A stretch of DNA of 64,000 nt from Teredinibacter turnerae T7901 (GCF_000023025.1 NC_012997.1:1038764-1102763); one strand, 5' to 3'. Shown: positions 49,151 through 57,749, counted from the stretch's first letter. A program made the numbers and translations. The notes: generated by a model not told the origin, from the letters alone.

Positions 49151-49649
49151 ACTGAATGTTCTCGCCGCGCTGAAGTGGTATGGGGTAGCGCTGCTGGTGA
49201 TCCTGCTGGATCAGATCACCAAAAATGTGGCGAGTCATATGTTGGTGTTACATCAGCCAGAACCCATTACGAGCTTTTTTAACTTTACTTTGCGACACAA
49301 CTTTGGTGCTGCCTTCAGCATGTTTCACGATGCTGGCGGCTGGCAGCGCTGGTTTCTTGCACTGCTGGCCGCTGGCGTAAGCGTGTTGTTAATTTTTTGG
49401 ATTGCCAAACTGCCGAAACAGAAATGGATGGAAGCTTTGGCGCTGGCCCTTGTGCTTGGTGGGGCATTGGGCAATTTGTATGATCGCATGCTGTTGGGTT
49501 ATGTGGTGGACTTCATTGTGGTTCACTATAAAGAACACGAATGGCCGGCGTTTAATATCGCTGATTCCGCGATATGTATAGGCGCAGCACTGTTAGTGTG
49601 GGATTCGCTGTTCGGCACCAAGGTCGCCAAATATGGAGACGCGAAATGA
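49143..49649 (+). CDS. lspA: Lipoprotein signal peptidase (SPase II)
   Basis: LspA removes signal peptides from diacylated prolipoproteins in the inner membrane. From the ATG at 49143 the protein is 168 residues with four membrane helices. The catalytic aspartates lie in [16 protein letters not shown] and [10 protein letters not shown], and the family motif [10 protein letters not shown] is present. The frame opens much earlier inside ileS, but that is antisense-free overlap, not a real N-terminus. It overlaps ileS by eight bases and fkpB by four. Confidence 0.95.
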   Translation: MHKLNVLAALKWYGVALLVILLDQITKNVASHMLVLHQPEPITSFFNFTLRHNFGAAFSMFHDAGGWQRWFLALLAAGVSVLLIFWIAKLPKQKWMEALALALVLGGALGNLYDRMLLGYVVDFIVVHYKEHEWPAFNIADSAICIGAALLVWDSLFGTKVAKYGDAK

Positions 49650-50095
49650 ACGCATTGCCGATCGGCCCGAATACAAAGGTGACGCTTCACTTTGCGCTTA
49701 AGCTCGGCTCCGGGGACGTGGTTGACTCCAACTTCGAAGCCGATGCAGCGCAGTTCACGGTTGGGGACGGCAACCTGTTGCCCGGCTTTGAAGAGGCGCT
49801 GTTCGGGTTGATTGCAGGCGACGAAAAAAGCTTCGCGATCCCCCCTGAGAAAGCCTTTGGCCAACCTAATCCCAACAACGTCCAGGATGTGAAGCGAGAT
49901 GAATTCGCTGCGGATTTTCCTCTGGAGGTCGGCCTGGTGATTGGTTTTAGTGACGCCGCTGGAGCCGAAAACCCCGCGGTCATCCGTTCTTTTGACGACC
50001 AAACGGTCGTTGTCGATTTTAATCACCCTTTGGCGGGTGAAACGATCACGTTCGATGTACGAATTATCGATGTCGCGCCCGTGGTTACCCACTGA
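49646..50095 (+). CDS. fkpB: SlpA/FkpB-type FKBP peptidyl-prolyl isomerase
   Basis: This 149-residue SlyD-like FKBP begins [18 protein letters not shown]. The FKBP fold halves are split by an inserted-flap (IF) domain, with PGFEEALFGLIAGDEKSFAI and the C-terminal VVDFNHPLAGETITFDVRI block typical of SlyD/FkpB. It assists folding in the cytosol. The ATG overlaps the lspA stop (ATGA). In E. coli and Pseudomonas the next gene is ispH, but here type IV pilus genes follow after 290 bases. Confidence 0.93.
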   Translation: MNALPIGPNTKVTLHFALKLGSGDVVDSNFEADAAQFTVGDGNLLPGFEEALFGLIAGDEKSFAIPPEKAFGQPNPNNVQDVKRDEFAADFPLEVGLVIGFSDAAGAENPAVIRSFDDQTVVVDFNHPLAGETITFDVRIIDVAPVVTH

Positions 50096-50120
50096 TTAAC
50101 TGACGCCCCTAGCTCTCCAC

Positions 50121-50161
50121 TGGCGAATTTGAGAAATGGTTCACAAATCAACAATTCGCCA
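50121..50161. repeat. Inverted repeat in the fkpB-fimU gap
   Basis: TGGCGAATT (50121-50129) and AATTCGCCA (50153-50161) are perfect 9-base complements around a 23-base loop, with further partial pairing inside (TTGA/TCAA). No T run follows, so an operator or RNA-stabilising hairpin is as likely as a terminator. It sits 26 bases behind fkpB, where ispH would start in relatives. Confidence 0.7.
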
Positions 50162-50310
50162 ATTCGGTCTAATGTTGAAATGTGTGCCATAACTCACGTT
50201 GGTTATGTGATTTCACCGCTTGAAAGTCAAAAAAATGTTGTTTGCTGCGTCATATTTGTTATAAAAATAATAAGAAACTGCGCTTTTTAGAATTTAATAG
50301 CACTGCAATA

Positions 50311-50340
50311 GCGTTTCGTCGACATTATTTACCGTTCATC
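50311..50340 (+). promoter_or_regulatory. Two LytTR/AlgR-like boxes upstream of fimU
   Basis: ACCGTTCATC (50331-50340) fits the LytTR consensus and resembles the AlgR box. GCGTTTCGTC (50311-50320) is a weaker copy, with its GTT core 21 bases (two helical turns) upstream. A TATAAA at 50372-50377 follows without a usable -35, as expected for an activator-dependent promoter. AlgR activates the fimU-pilVWXY1Y2E operon in P. aeruginosa, so the inference is that a LytTR regulator acts here. Confidence 0.45.
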
Positions 50341-50385
50341 CCCTCTTATCGCGTCAAAATTCCGTCTCTGTTATAAATCTCAGCT

Positions 50386-50955
50386 ATGAAATCGCTAATA
50401 CATGTAAGCCAAAGGAATCGCTTGCAGCGAGGCCTTACCCTCCCGGAGCTCTTGGTCGCAATGGTCATATTCGCCATTGTTGTGGGTTTTGCGGTGCCGA
50501 GCTTTCAGGGCACGCTACGTAAACAGGAACTCAACTCGCAGCTCGGTCTGATTACGTCGACACTCGCGTATGCGCGTAGCGAGGCTATTTCTCGCCGCAA
50601 AGCTACTGTCATTTGTGCAACGGCTGATCAAACGAGCTGTCTCAGTCAGGCCGACTGGAGCTCTGGTTGGCTGGTGTTTGTCGACGAAGATGCCGACGGC
50701 ACACTCGATGCGGGCGAGGAAATCTTGCGTGCCGGAGGTGAGTCAGGAGGGGATTCCTCTCTGACAGTTGTGGCTGACGCCGGCGCGCCTTATGCGGCTC
50801 GCTTCAATATTGATGGTGAGCGCGTAGCTGGCGTGAACGCACTTTCTGTGTGCCAGGGCGATGCAACGAGCGGAGCAGACACCTTACATTCACGAACGAT
50901 TACGCTCACCAATGTAGGCAGCAATCGGGTATCGACAGGGGCTACCTGCCCTTAA
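50386..50955 (+). CDS. fimU: Type IV minor pilin FimU (GspH/FimT family)
   Basis: FimU is a minor pilin that, with PilV, PilW, PilX and PilY1, primes pilus assembly at the tip. The 189-residue protein has a prepilin leader processed after QRG, giving LTLPELLVAMVIFAIVVGFA with Glu5 present, followed by the GspH beta-domain with several cysteines. The C-terminus has GSNR, not GRxR, so this is FimU, not the DNA-binding FimT. The ATG at 50386 has no ribosome site. A TTG at 50422, five bases after AAAGGA, is a possible alternative, giving a very short leader. Confidence 0.85.
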   Translation: MKSLIHVSQRNRLQRGLTLPELLVAMVIFAIVVGFAVPSFQGTLRKQELNSQLGLITSTLAYARSEAISRRKATVICATADQTSCLSQADWSSGWLVFVDEDADGTLDAGEEILRAGGESGGDSSLTVVADAGAPYAARFNIDGERVAGVNALSVCQGDATSGADTLHSRTITLTNVGSNRVSTGATCP

Positions 50956-50984
50956 TTTACAGGCTCACTTCAGGATATTTTGGT

Positions 50985-51521
50985 ATGGAAGCTACCCAAT
51001 TTAAACACGCCTCACTGCCGCGCCAGCAAGCGGGTTCCACCATGATGGAAACTGTCGTTGCTCTATTTGTATTGGCGATTGGCTTGTTGGGCACCCTCGC
51101 AATGCAGGCTAATGGTGTCAACAGCAACCAGCGTGCGAATCTGGTGACTGAAGCGAACCTGCTCGCCGCAGATATGGTCGACCGGATTCTGGCGTTCAAC
51201 GATATTGACTCAAGTGCAGACGACGATGCTTATGACGGCATCGATACGTCAAGTGGAACGGCCAGTCTGCCCGACTGTTCCAGCGGATGCACGGCAACTC
51301 AGCAGATCGCGTACGACGAAGCCCAGTGGGCGGAGCAGTTAGCAACAACGCTGCCAGGCGGCGTTGGCAAAATCACCTTTGACTCAACAACTAACGCCTA
51401 CACCATTCAAGTGATGTGGGATCACAATCGCAACGGTGCGACTGGTACCGGATGCACTGGGAATGATTGGGGTGAGTCAGCGACGGAATTAACGTGTTAC
51501 ACCTATGAGCTGAGGTTGTAA
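50985..51521 (+). CDS. pilV: Type IV pilus minor pilin PilV
   Basis: This is a minor pilin of 178 residues from the ATG at 50985. The leader ends QAG, then STMMETVVALFVLAIGLLGT, which keeps Glu5 and is the usual PilV sequence type (the region before LAMQANGVNSNQRANLVTEA resembles PilV). An aspartate-rich loop and cysteine pairs make the tip domain. The frame opens 45 codons earlier without a ribosome site. pilW starts after three bases. Confidence 0.88.
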   Translation: MEATQFKHASLPRQQAGSTMMETVVALFVLAIGLLGTLAMQANGVNSNQRANLVTEANLLAADMVDRILAFNDIDSSADDDAYDGIDTSSGTASLPDCSSGCTATQQIAYDEAQWAEQLATTLPGGVGKITFDSTTNAYTIQVMWDHNRNGATGTGCTGNDWGESATELTCYTYELRL

Positions 51522-51524
51522 CCC

Positions 51525-52589
51525 ATGAACACCACTATTTTTAAGCAACGCGGTATTGGTTTGGTCGAAATTCTGGTTTCGATGGCAATAGGGCTATTCA
51601 TTTTGGCCGGGGTGGTTCAGCTGTATGCAACCTCAACCGTTAATGCAAAAACGGTTTCGGGCGCAGCAGCAATTCAGGAAAACGCGCGTTTCGCATTTAG
51701 CCGGTTAGAGCAGGACATAAAACAAGCCGGCTACGCCGGGTGTTTTTCACTTAAATCAGCCTACCCCCGGCAATACTTTTCTGAAGCAGCTGACGACTAT
51801 ATGGATGTTGTGCCGCGTTACGATCAGTTGGTAACAACTAACGCTGCTGCAGGTGAAGAGAACGATTTTAGTATGTTTGTCAGTGGCGAAAACGACGTGG
51901 ATGTAGGCTCGCTTGCTTTTGACAGTTTAACTGTGCGTTATCTCTCCGCAAAATCCCGTCGTGCAGTTACGGCGATAACCGGCGGTAATCAGATCTACGC
52001 CTCAGGCCTTACAGATTTTAAATCTGGGGAAGTAGCTGCCATCGGAGATTGCTCACGGGTCTCGTTTTTTGAAATTGGCAATACAAACAGTCCCGAAGTT
52101 GATGGTTACGTGGAAATAGCGTCGGGTTCTCTCGGTCGGCAGTACACCATGGCCAGTGACAGCAGTGGTACCGGCACAGCACTCGAGAGTGCCGTCGCAT
52201 ATGTTTATGGCGGAGATACAGGGGCAATCACTTATTCCATTGGTACGAGTGCCGCTGGCAACGCCCTCGGTGAATCCTGCTCGTCTTCGTCTCCGCAATA
52301 TTGTGCGCTGCGCAGGAATAACGACGAATTGGTTGAAGGTATCAGCGCATTTGATGTGGAGTACGGCTGGCAGGACGTCGACGGCAAATTGTATTTTCAC
52401 ACTGCCGACGCGATGAACGCAGCACGCTGGTTTTTTGTAGATCGTGTGCGAGTTAGCGCAACGTTTAATTCTATCGAATCGGCGCCAACAAACGATGGCA
52501 GTCCATTGTTAACCAAAACTTACGCACGCACATTTCTTATGCAGAACCAATTGCCGGTCGATTATTCACGTTTGGCCGCAGGGCTATAA
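51525..52589 (+). CDS. pilW: Type IV pilus minor pilin PilW
   Basis: PilW is a 354-residue large minor pilin. The leader is processed after KQRG, giving IGLVEILVSMAIGLFILAG with Glu5, and the typical IQENARFAFSRLEQDIKQAGY helix follows. The long C-terminal beta domain has cysteines at CGF-type positions (GYAGCFS, GESCSSSS and YCALRR). It belongs to the fimU-pilV-pilW-pilX-pilY1-pilE operon and forms the priming complex with PilX and PilY1. Confidence 0.92.
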   Translation: MNTTIFKQRGIGLVEILVSMAIGLFILAGVVQLYATSTVNAKTVSGAAAIQENARFAFSRLEQDIKQAGYAGCFSLKSAYPRQYFSEAADDYMDVVPRYDQLVTTNAAAGEENDFSMFVSGENDVDVGSLAFDSLTVRYLSAKSRRAVTAITGGNQIYASGLTDFKSGEVAAIGDCSRVSFFEIGNTNSPEVDGYVEIASGSLGRQYTMASDSSGTGTALESAVAYVYGGDTGAITYSIGTSAAGNALGESCSSSSPQYCALRRNNDELVEGISAFDVEYGWQDVDGKLYFHTADAMNAARWFFVDRVRVSATFNSIESAPTNDGSPLLTKTYARTFLMQNQLPVDYSRLAAGL

Positions 52590-52608
52590 CAGCGATAGAG
52601 GAATGAAC

Positions 52609-53250
52609 ATGGATCGTTTGCGAAAACTCCCTTCACATTTACATGGTCAGTCCGGTGCAACTCTGGTAATTGCCCTGATTATTCTGCTGGTGATGTCGAT
52701 GATTGGCGTTTCCAACATGCAGTCGTCTACTCTGCAGGAACGCATGGCGGCTAATACCAAACAGAAAACGACTGCGCGAATAGCGGCAGAGTCCGCACTT
52801 AATACTGCCGAAAAATGGTTGGATAGTAATCTTAATAGCTCTGCGGATCTTGCGCAGTTCAACGGTACTCTGGGTTTGTATTCGGCAGTTGCGACCCGAT
52901 ACAACAACGCAGCGCCAATATGGACAGGCGGCGAAGCCATTGCGGATGTGACGCTTGCGGAAAACTGGGCCAGCAGAGGGCACAACCCGGCTGTAGATAT
53001 TGTGAGTACCGGGCTAGTCGCGAATCAACCTAAATACGTCATCGAATTTCTAGGTAGAGATACCGGCACCGCCGCGCGAAATGTCAACGATTATGATGCA
53101 GACGGCTCGGCTCGGCGCGGCGCCGGAGATTTCAGCCCGTATATTTTTCGCATTATCGCGATCGGTTGGGCGAAAGATTCGAACATCTATACAGTCTTGG
53201 AAAGTACCTATCGCACCGGTTATGGGCCCGGGAATTTCAGTTATTTTTAA
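52609..53250 (+). CDS. pilX: Type IV pilus minor pilin PilX
   Basis: PilX is a minor pilin of 213 residues. The leader is processed after GQSG, giving ATLVIALIILLVMSMIGVSN. There is no Glu5 (Ile at that place), which in the related GspK is the mark of the tip subunit. The helix continues with MQSSTLQERMAANTKQKTTA, a PilX signature. I prefer the ATG at 52609, six bases after GAGGA. An ATG at 52603 adds two residues. It is followed by pilY1 after 150 bases. Confidence 0.9.
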   Translation: MDRLRKLPSHLHGQSGATLVIALIILLVMSMIGVSNMQSSTLQERMAANTKQKTTARIAAESALNTAEKWLDSNLNSSADLAQFNGTLGLYSAVATRYNNAAPIWTGGEAIADVTLAENWASRGHNPAVDIVSTGLVANQPKYVIEFLGRDTGTAARNVNDYDADGSARRGAGDFSPYIFRIIAIGWAKDSNIYTVLESTYRTGYGPGNFSYF

Positions 53251-53400
53251 TCCCGAAATACCCAGATTATTTATTTAAACGCGTGGTTTAAGTTGCTAAA
53301 GCAGCAGCACACATACCGCCAATAAGCGCCTGGATGTGAGAGGCACTAGTGAACAGGCGTCGTGTGTTAACGGAAACAGACTAATAAAAGGCGAACCCTC

Positions 53401-56400
53401 ATGAAATATTTGCCACGGAAAAATTGTCAATCCCGCAAATATAAAATACTGGTAGCTCTGGCAAGCTCCGTTTTGACTGTCGCGGTATGTGCGGCGCCAG
53501 GCCGCCTTAGCGATGTCCCTCTTTATGTGGGTACTGGTGTTACCCCTAACATTTTATATCTGGTAGACGACTCGATGAGTATGTCTTTCTGGATTTTAAA
53601 ATCACGGGGCGCTCAGTTGGCTTACCCTGAGCCTGAAATTTTAGACTCAAGAATTTCTGCGTCTTATCGCAATGAGTGGATAAGCTACTACGATATGGTG
53701 GACATCCAGACACATGAAGATGTGCTGCGGGTGTGTTCCGGTTACAACGTTCTCGCCTATAACCCCGACGTCGCATATGAACCCTGGGCGGGGTATCCCA
53801 ATGCAGATTTTTCCGCAGCGAAATTGGATCCCACCAAGGCTTTGACAGCGGATATAGATATCACTGTAGATTACATATACGAAGAAGGTAATCGCGTCAG
53901 TCGGATAGAGCAGACTTTTATTAACAGCGTCGATTTAACCGACCATAAATATATGCCCTGGGTTGACGATGCTGCGAACGGAACCCAGGGCCAATTTGAT
54001 GCGGGCGAATGTAGCGAAGATCCGGCCTCAATTGACGGTACGGCGATACAGCCGGGCTCAACCTTAAATGCGCTGGTGGGTTTTAGTGGTGCGCTCGAGA
54101 ATACGGCTGCGACAGGGATTGAACTTAAAGACTATCAAAAAACCAACTATGCGAATTGGTTCACCTATTACCGCACGCGTGCCTACGCAATGAAAAGCGC
54201 GCTCACTCGGGTGTTGGCGACGTCAAACCAGCGCGTAGGTCTTGCCACGATCAACGGCGCGATCCGGCATAGTGTTCCGGTTGACGCCATGACGGATACT
54301 CAGCGTGATGAATTGCTCTCGAAGGCCGAAGATATTGGTGCGAGTGGCGGTACCCCACTTGAGCGAGCGCTGGATCATGCTGGTCGTTATTTCGCTGGGC
54401 TAGCACCACGCTCAGCTTCCGACGCCGACGACGTCCGGCCAATTTTCGCGGAGAATACCCCGAGCCCAATACTGACGGCTGGCGAAGGTGGTTCCTGTCA
54501 GCAAAATTTTACGGTGCTTATGACGGATGGGTACTCGAACGCCAATGCTATTGATGCGATCGGCGATCAGGACGGTGACGGTGTTTCAGGGCACCTGGGG
54601 GATATCGCCGATTACTACTACAACACGGATTTGCGGGGCGATTTGCAAAACGACGTTAACTCGGGAAATCCGCTCGATACTGCCACTCATCAACACATGA
54701 CCACCTACGCAGTTGCTTTCGGTGTTGAAGGGAATTTTGACCCTAAAGCGTTGCTGCGCAGTGCGAACAATTCCAGTGTCGACACGCTGGATTATTTGCA
54801 GAATGACAGCAATTGGACGATTACCGGTTTCGACGGAAGTGCTGCACATTGGCCTGACGATGTCACTTACTCTTCGCCCGAAACAATTGACGATCTGTTT
54901 CATGCAACGGTCAATGGTCGAGGTAATTTTTTTAGTTCGTCCAATCCTGAACAGTTGGTGCGAGACCTGGAAGAGGTTGAGGATTCTATTGCCAGCGATG
55001 CCAGAGGAACGGCTGCTTCTGTAGGTTTTAATTCGACAAGTACGGGTAATGGAACCCTGCTTTTCAAGGGGTGGTTCAATACGGCCAACTGGCAGGGCAA
55101 TATCGAAGCTTTCCAAATCGACAACGGCATTTCTGTTGATGAAGGTCGTTTAGTCTGGAGTGCTGGGGATCTGCTCGAAAGTCGTGTCGCGCCAAATTCG
55201 GCGCAGCCAGAGCGGGATATCATTACGTTTAATGGCAGCCGGGGCATTCCCTTTCGCGCTCCAGCAGGTACTGATTATCGGCTGCCGGCGAGCAACTCTC
55301 TTAATGAGACTCAGCTCAGAGATCTGCTTTTTGACAGCCCATATTCTTTCACCACCGGTAATTCCACTCAGCTTGCGGCGAACAAAGAGCTCTTGGATGC
55401 GGTGGTGGCATTTATCAGAGGTGACGTCACTGTCGATGGTGCCCAAATACAAGGGAAATTCTTTCGCAACCGGGAAAACGGGCGCGTATTGGGCGATATA
55501 GTGCACTCCAGTCCGGTATTCGTGAGTGTACCGAATGCACCCTACCCTGAGTTTATGGAGGGACAAAGTGACGGTTACCGCTCTACATTTGTTGATGCGC
55601 AGCGAAACCGAAATCCCGTAATTTATGTTGGCGCTAACGATGGAATGTTGCACGCGTTCGACGCCAGAGCGAACGGACAAGGAGGGCGGGAGCTATTTGC
55701 CTACATTCCGGGGCTATTATTCTCGGAGCAAGCGGGCCAAGGGCTGCATCACCTGACGGATGAGAGCTTTTACAACTCACACGTATCTTATGTCGATGCA
55801 ACCCCCACCACTGCAGATGTTTTTGTGAACGGTGCCTGGCGAACTTACCTGGTAGGTGGGCTAGGGGCCGGAGGTAAAGGTGTTTATGTGCTGGACATTA
55901 CGAACCCTGCTGGGTTTTCTGAGAGTTCCGCAGATAGTATTGTAAAAATGGAATTTACCCATGCAAACATGGGATATACCGTCGGCCGGCCGCAAATTGC
56001 AAAGCTGAATAACGGCGAGTGGGCTGCGATTTTTGGCAACGGTTACAACAATGACGGCAGCTATAAAGCGTCTTTATTTATTCTTTATTTGGACGGGCAT
56101 GAAGGCTCGGCAGGGGTGCCTTATCGGGAAATCACTACGACTATAGGTTCCGTTTCTGACTGTAACTTGGTCGACAGCGAATGCAACGGTCTCTCGACGC
56201 CTTCTATCGTTGATCTCAATGGCGACGCAATAGTGGACCGGGTTTACGCCGGAGATGTTCAGGGTAACCTCTGGGCGTTCGATATAAGCAGCACAGTAGC
56301 CTCGGAATGGGAAATAGCGCATGAGGACGGCGCGACTAAAGAACCGTTGTTTACCGCGTGTCGCGCGGCTTTGGACAGCAGTGGTCGTTGTGCAGCTGCT

Positions 56401-57048
56401 GATCGTCAGCCGATAACAACCAAGCCTCTGGTTGTCGCGCACCCGTCGCAATATTCCCTAACCACTGATCCTAACTTGTTAATTGCCTTCGGCACAGGCC
56501 AATACCTGGCTGATGGAGATACTTATACGGAAGACCTGCAGTCACTTTATGGTGTCTGGGATGCTGGTGAAAGCGCTGGCGGTTTGCAATCTTCCGATTT
56601 AATTACCCAAGAGATGGTTTATCTGCCGGGCACACGCAACCGCTCCATTACGCGCAACCCAGTGGACTACTCTGTGTCCTCGGGTGAAGAGGTTTTTGGC
56701 TGGAAAATTGATATGCCTGAACTAAAAGAGCGTTTGGTAATTAATCCAATCAAGTACGGTAATTCTGTGATTTTCACGTCGACCATCCCGAGTAACGCAA
56801 TGTGTGCTGGCGGCGGCAGTGGATTTATTATGGCTGTCAACTTTGTCGATGGTGGACATCCACGGTTTGATGTGTTTCCTGACCGGGAAGACTCAGCGAG
56901 TGCCGAATTACCGACAGCTCCTGGTGGTTCATCCATAGTTGATGATCGGTTAGTGGTGCCTGGCTACGGTGGTGATCTGGAAGTTGAGCGACTGAGCGGT
57001 GACACAATCCGGCCATCTCGTCGGTCTTCTTGGAGTATTTTAAAATAA
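53401..57048 (+). CDS. pilY1: Type IV pilus tip adhesin PilY1
   Basis: PilY1 is a secreted tip adhesin, mechanosensor and calcium-dependent regulator of pilus retraction. The 1215-residue protein has a signal peptide ending near VAVCAAP. A von Willebrand A-like N-terminal half follows, with the metal motif DDSMSMS (56-62) and a Ca-type loop DQDGDGVSG. The C-terminal beta-propeller half (about 690-1200) carries an EF-hand-like loop DLNGDAIVD (938-946). Two RGD tripeptides are present (412-414 and 673-675). No pilY2 is seen downstream. It sits between pilX and pilE. Confidence 0.95.
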   Translation: MKYLPRKNCQSRKYKILVALASSVLTVAVCAAPGRLSDVPLYVGTGVTPNILYLVDDSMSMSFWILKSRGAQLAYPEPEILDSRISASYRNEWISYYDMVDIQTHEDVLRVCSGYNVLAYNPDVAYEPWAGYPNADFSAAKLDPTKALTADIDITVDYIYEEGNRVSRIEQTFINSVDLTDHKYMPWVDDAANGTQGQFDAGECSEDPASIDGTAIQPGSTLNALVGFSGALENTAATGIELKDYQKTNYANWFTYYRTRAYAMKSALTRVLATSNQRVGLATINGAIRHSVPVDAMTDTQRDELLSKAEDIGASGGTPLERALDHAGRYFAGLAPRSASDADDVRPIFAENTPSPILTAGEGGSCQQNFTVLMTDGYSNANAIDAIGDQDGDGVSGHLGDIADYYYNTDLRGDLQNDVNSGNPLDTATHQHMTTYAVAFGVEGNFDPKALLRSANNSSVDTLDYLQNDSNWTITGFDGSAAHWPDDVTYSSPETIDDLFHATVNGRGNFFSSSNPEQLVRDLEEVEDSIASDARGTAASVGFNSTSTGNGTLLFKGWFNTANWQGNIEAFQIDNGISVDEGRLVWSAGDLLESRVAPNSAQPERDIITFNGSRGIPFRAPAGTDYRLPASNSLNETQLRDLLFDSPYSFTTGNSTQLAANKELLDAVVAFIRGDVTVDGAQIQGKFFRNRENGRVLGDIVHSSPVFVSVPNAPYPEFMEGQSDGYRSTFVDAQRNRNPVIYVGANDGMLHAFDARANGQGGRELFAYIPGLLFSEQAGQGLHHLTDESFYNSHVSYVDATPTTADVFVNGAWRTYLVGGLGAGGKGVYVLDITNPAGFSESSADSIVKMEFTHANMGYTVGRPQIAKLNNGEWAAIFGNGYNNDGSYKASLFILYLDGHEGSAGVPYREITTTIGSVSDCNLVDSECNGLSTPSIVDLNGDAIVDRVYAGDVQGNLWAFDISSTVASEWEIAHEDGATKEPLFTACRAALDSSGRCAAADRQPITTKPLVVAHPSQYSLTTDPNLLIAFGTGQYLADGDTYTEDLQSLYGVWDAGESAGGLQSSDLITQEMVYLPGTRNRSITRNPVDYSVSSGEEVFGWKIDMPELKERLVINPIKYGNSVIFTSTIPSNAMCAGGGSGFIMAVNFVDGGHPRFDVFPDREDSASAELPTAPGGSSIVDDRLVVPGYGGDLEVERLSGDTIRPSRRSSWSILK

Positions 57049-57152
57049 TAACTGGAACCCTGCGCCGCCTATTAACTTGACAGTGAAAATTGCGAGCTTA
57101 GTAGGTAGAACATCAGAAGACGCACACATTTTCGGTATTCTTCCGGGGGCGC

Positions 57153-57186
57153 GCAATTAAAGAGGTAGGGTCACCTATTTAATTGC
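57153..57186. repeat. Inverted repeat upstream of pilE
   Basis: GCAATTAAA (57153-57161) and TTTAATTGC (57178-57186) are perfect complements, and GGT/ACC pairs inside extend the stem. It lies in the 180-base pilY1-pilE gap, 43 bases before the pilE ATG, with no T-run behind it. It is either an operator or an RNA hairpin that could tune pilE expression. A TTGACA at 57077 without a good -10 hints at a separate pilE promoter. Confidence 0.7.
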
Positions 57187-57228
57187 CGGGTTTATAGGAT
57201 TTAACTAAAAGGGTTAGGTGGGGGGATA

Positions 57229-57672
57229 ATGGCTAGAATCGGGTGGCGTGGTTTTTCGTTAATAGAGTTGATGATTGTGCTGGCAATTGCGTCCATTTTG
57301 GCCGCTATCGCTATTCCTGGCTACCAGAAGCAGGTGCTGCGCGCAAAGCGGGCGGATGGTAAAGCCTATATATTAGACTTAGCCTCACGTGAAGAGCGCT
57401 TTTACACCCAATACGCTACTTATACCGGTGTCATCGAAGCGCCCTCTGGATGTAGCGCAGAGGCTTGCGGTTTGGGAATGGCGGATACCTACAGCAGCGA
57501 GAATCACTACACCTCCAGTGTTGCTTGTTTGCCCGCTGGCGCATGCACAACATATACTTTGACAGTTACGCCATCAGGGTTTACGGATGATAAATGTTTA
57601 ACGCTAACTTATACCAGTAATGGTGTTAAGGGTTATTCGGGAACCGGTAGTGTGGAAGAATGTTGGCGCTAG
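57229..57672 (+). CDS. pilE: Type IV minor pilin PilE
   Basis: This 147-residue pilin has a short leader MARIGWRG processed before FSLIELMIVLAIASILAAIA. Glu5 is present, with the full hydrophobic helix. The C-terminal domain is small, with four cysteines and an end loop closing in EECWR. In the fimU-pilE operon type, PilE is the minor pilin linking the tip complex to the PilA shaft. A GGGGGGA site lies just before the ATG. The major pilin PilA is not in the window. Confidence 0.9.
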   Translation: MARIGWRGFSLIELMIVLAIASILAAIAIPGYQKQVLRAKRADGKAYILDLASREERFYTQYATYTGVIEAPSGCSAEACGLGMADTYSSENHYTSSVACLPAGACTTYTLTVTPSGFTDDKCLTLTYTSNGVKGYSGTGSVEECWR

Positions 57673-57708
57673 TGGCGTCGTATACAGATAGTACTGTTGA
57701 ATAACTCT

Positions 57709-57749
57709 CATCGTTAGATGCTTAAACAAAAGTAAAAAAACGATGTTTT
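57709..57749 (+). terminator. Possible terminator behind pilE
   Basis: CATCGTT (57709-57715) and AACGATG (57739-57745) form a 7-bp stem around a 23-base A-rich loop, followed by TTTT. It is a weak candidate end for the minor pilin operon. The long loop lowers confidence. Confidence 0.35.
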
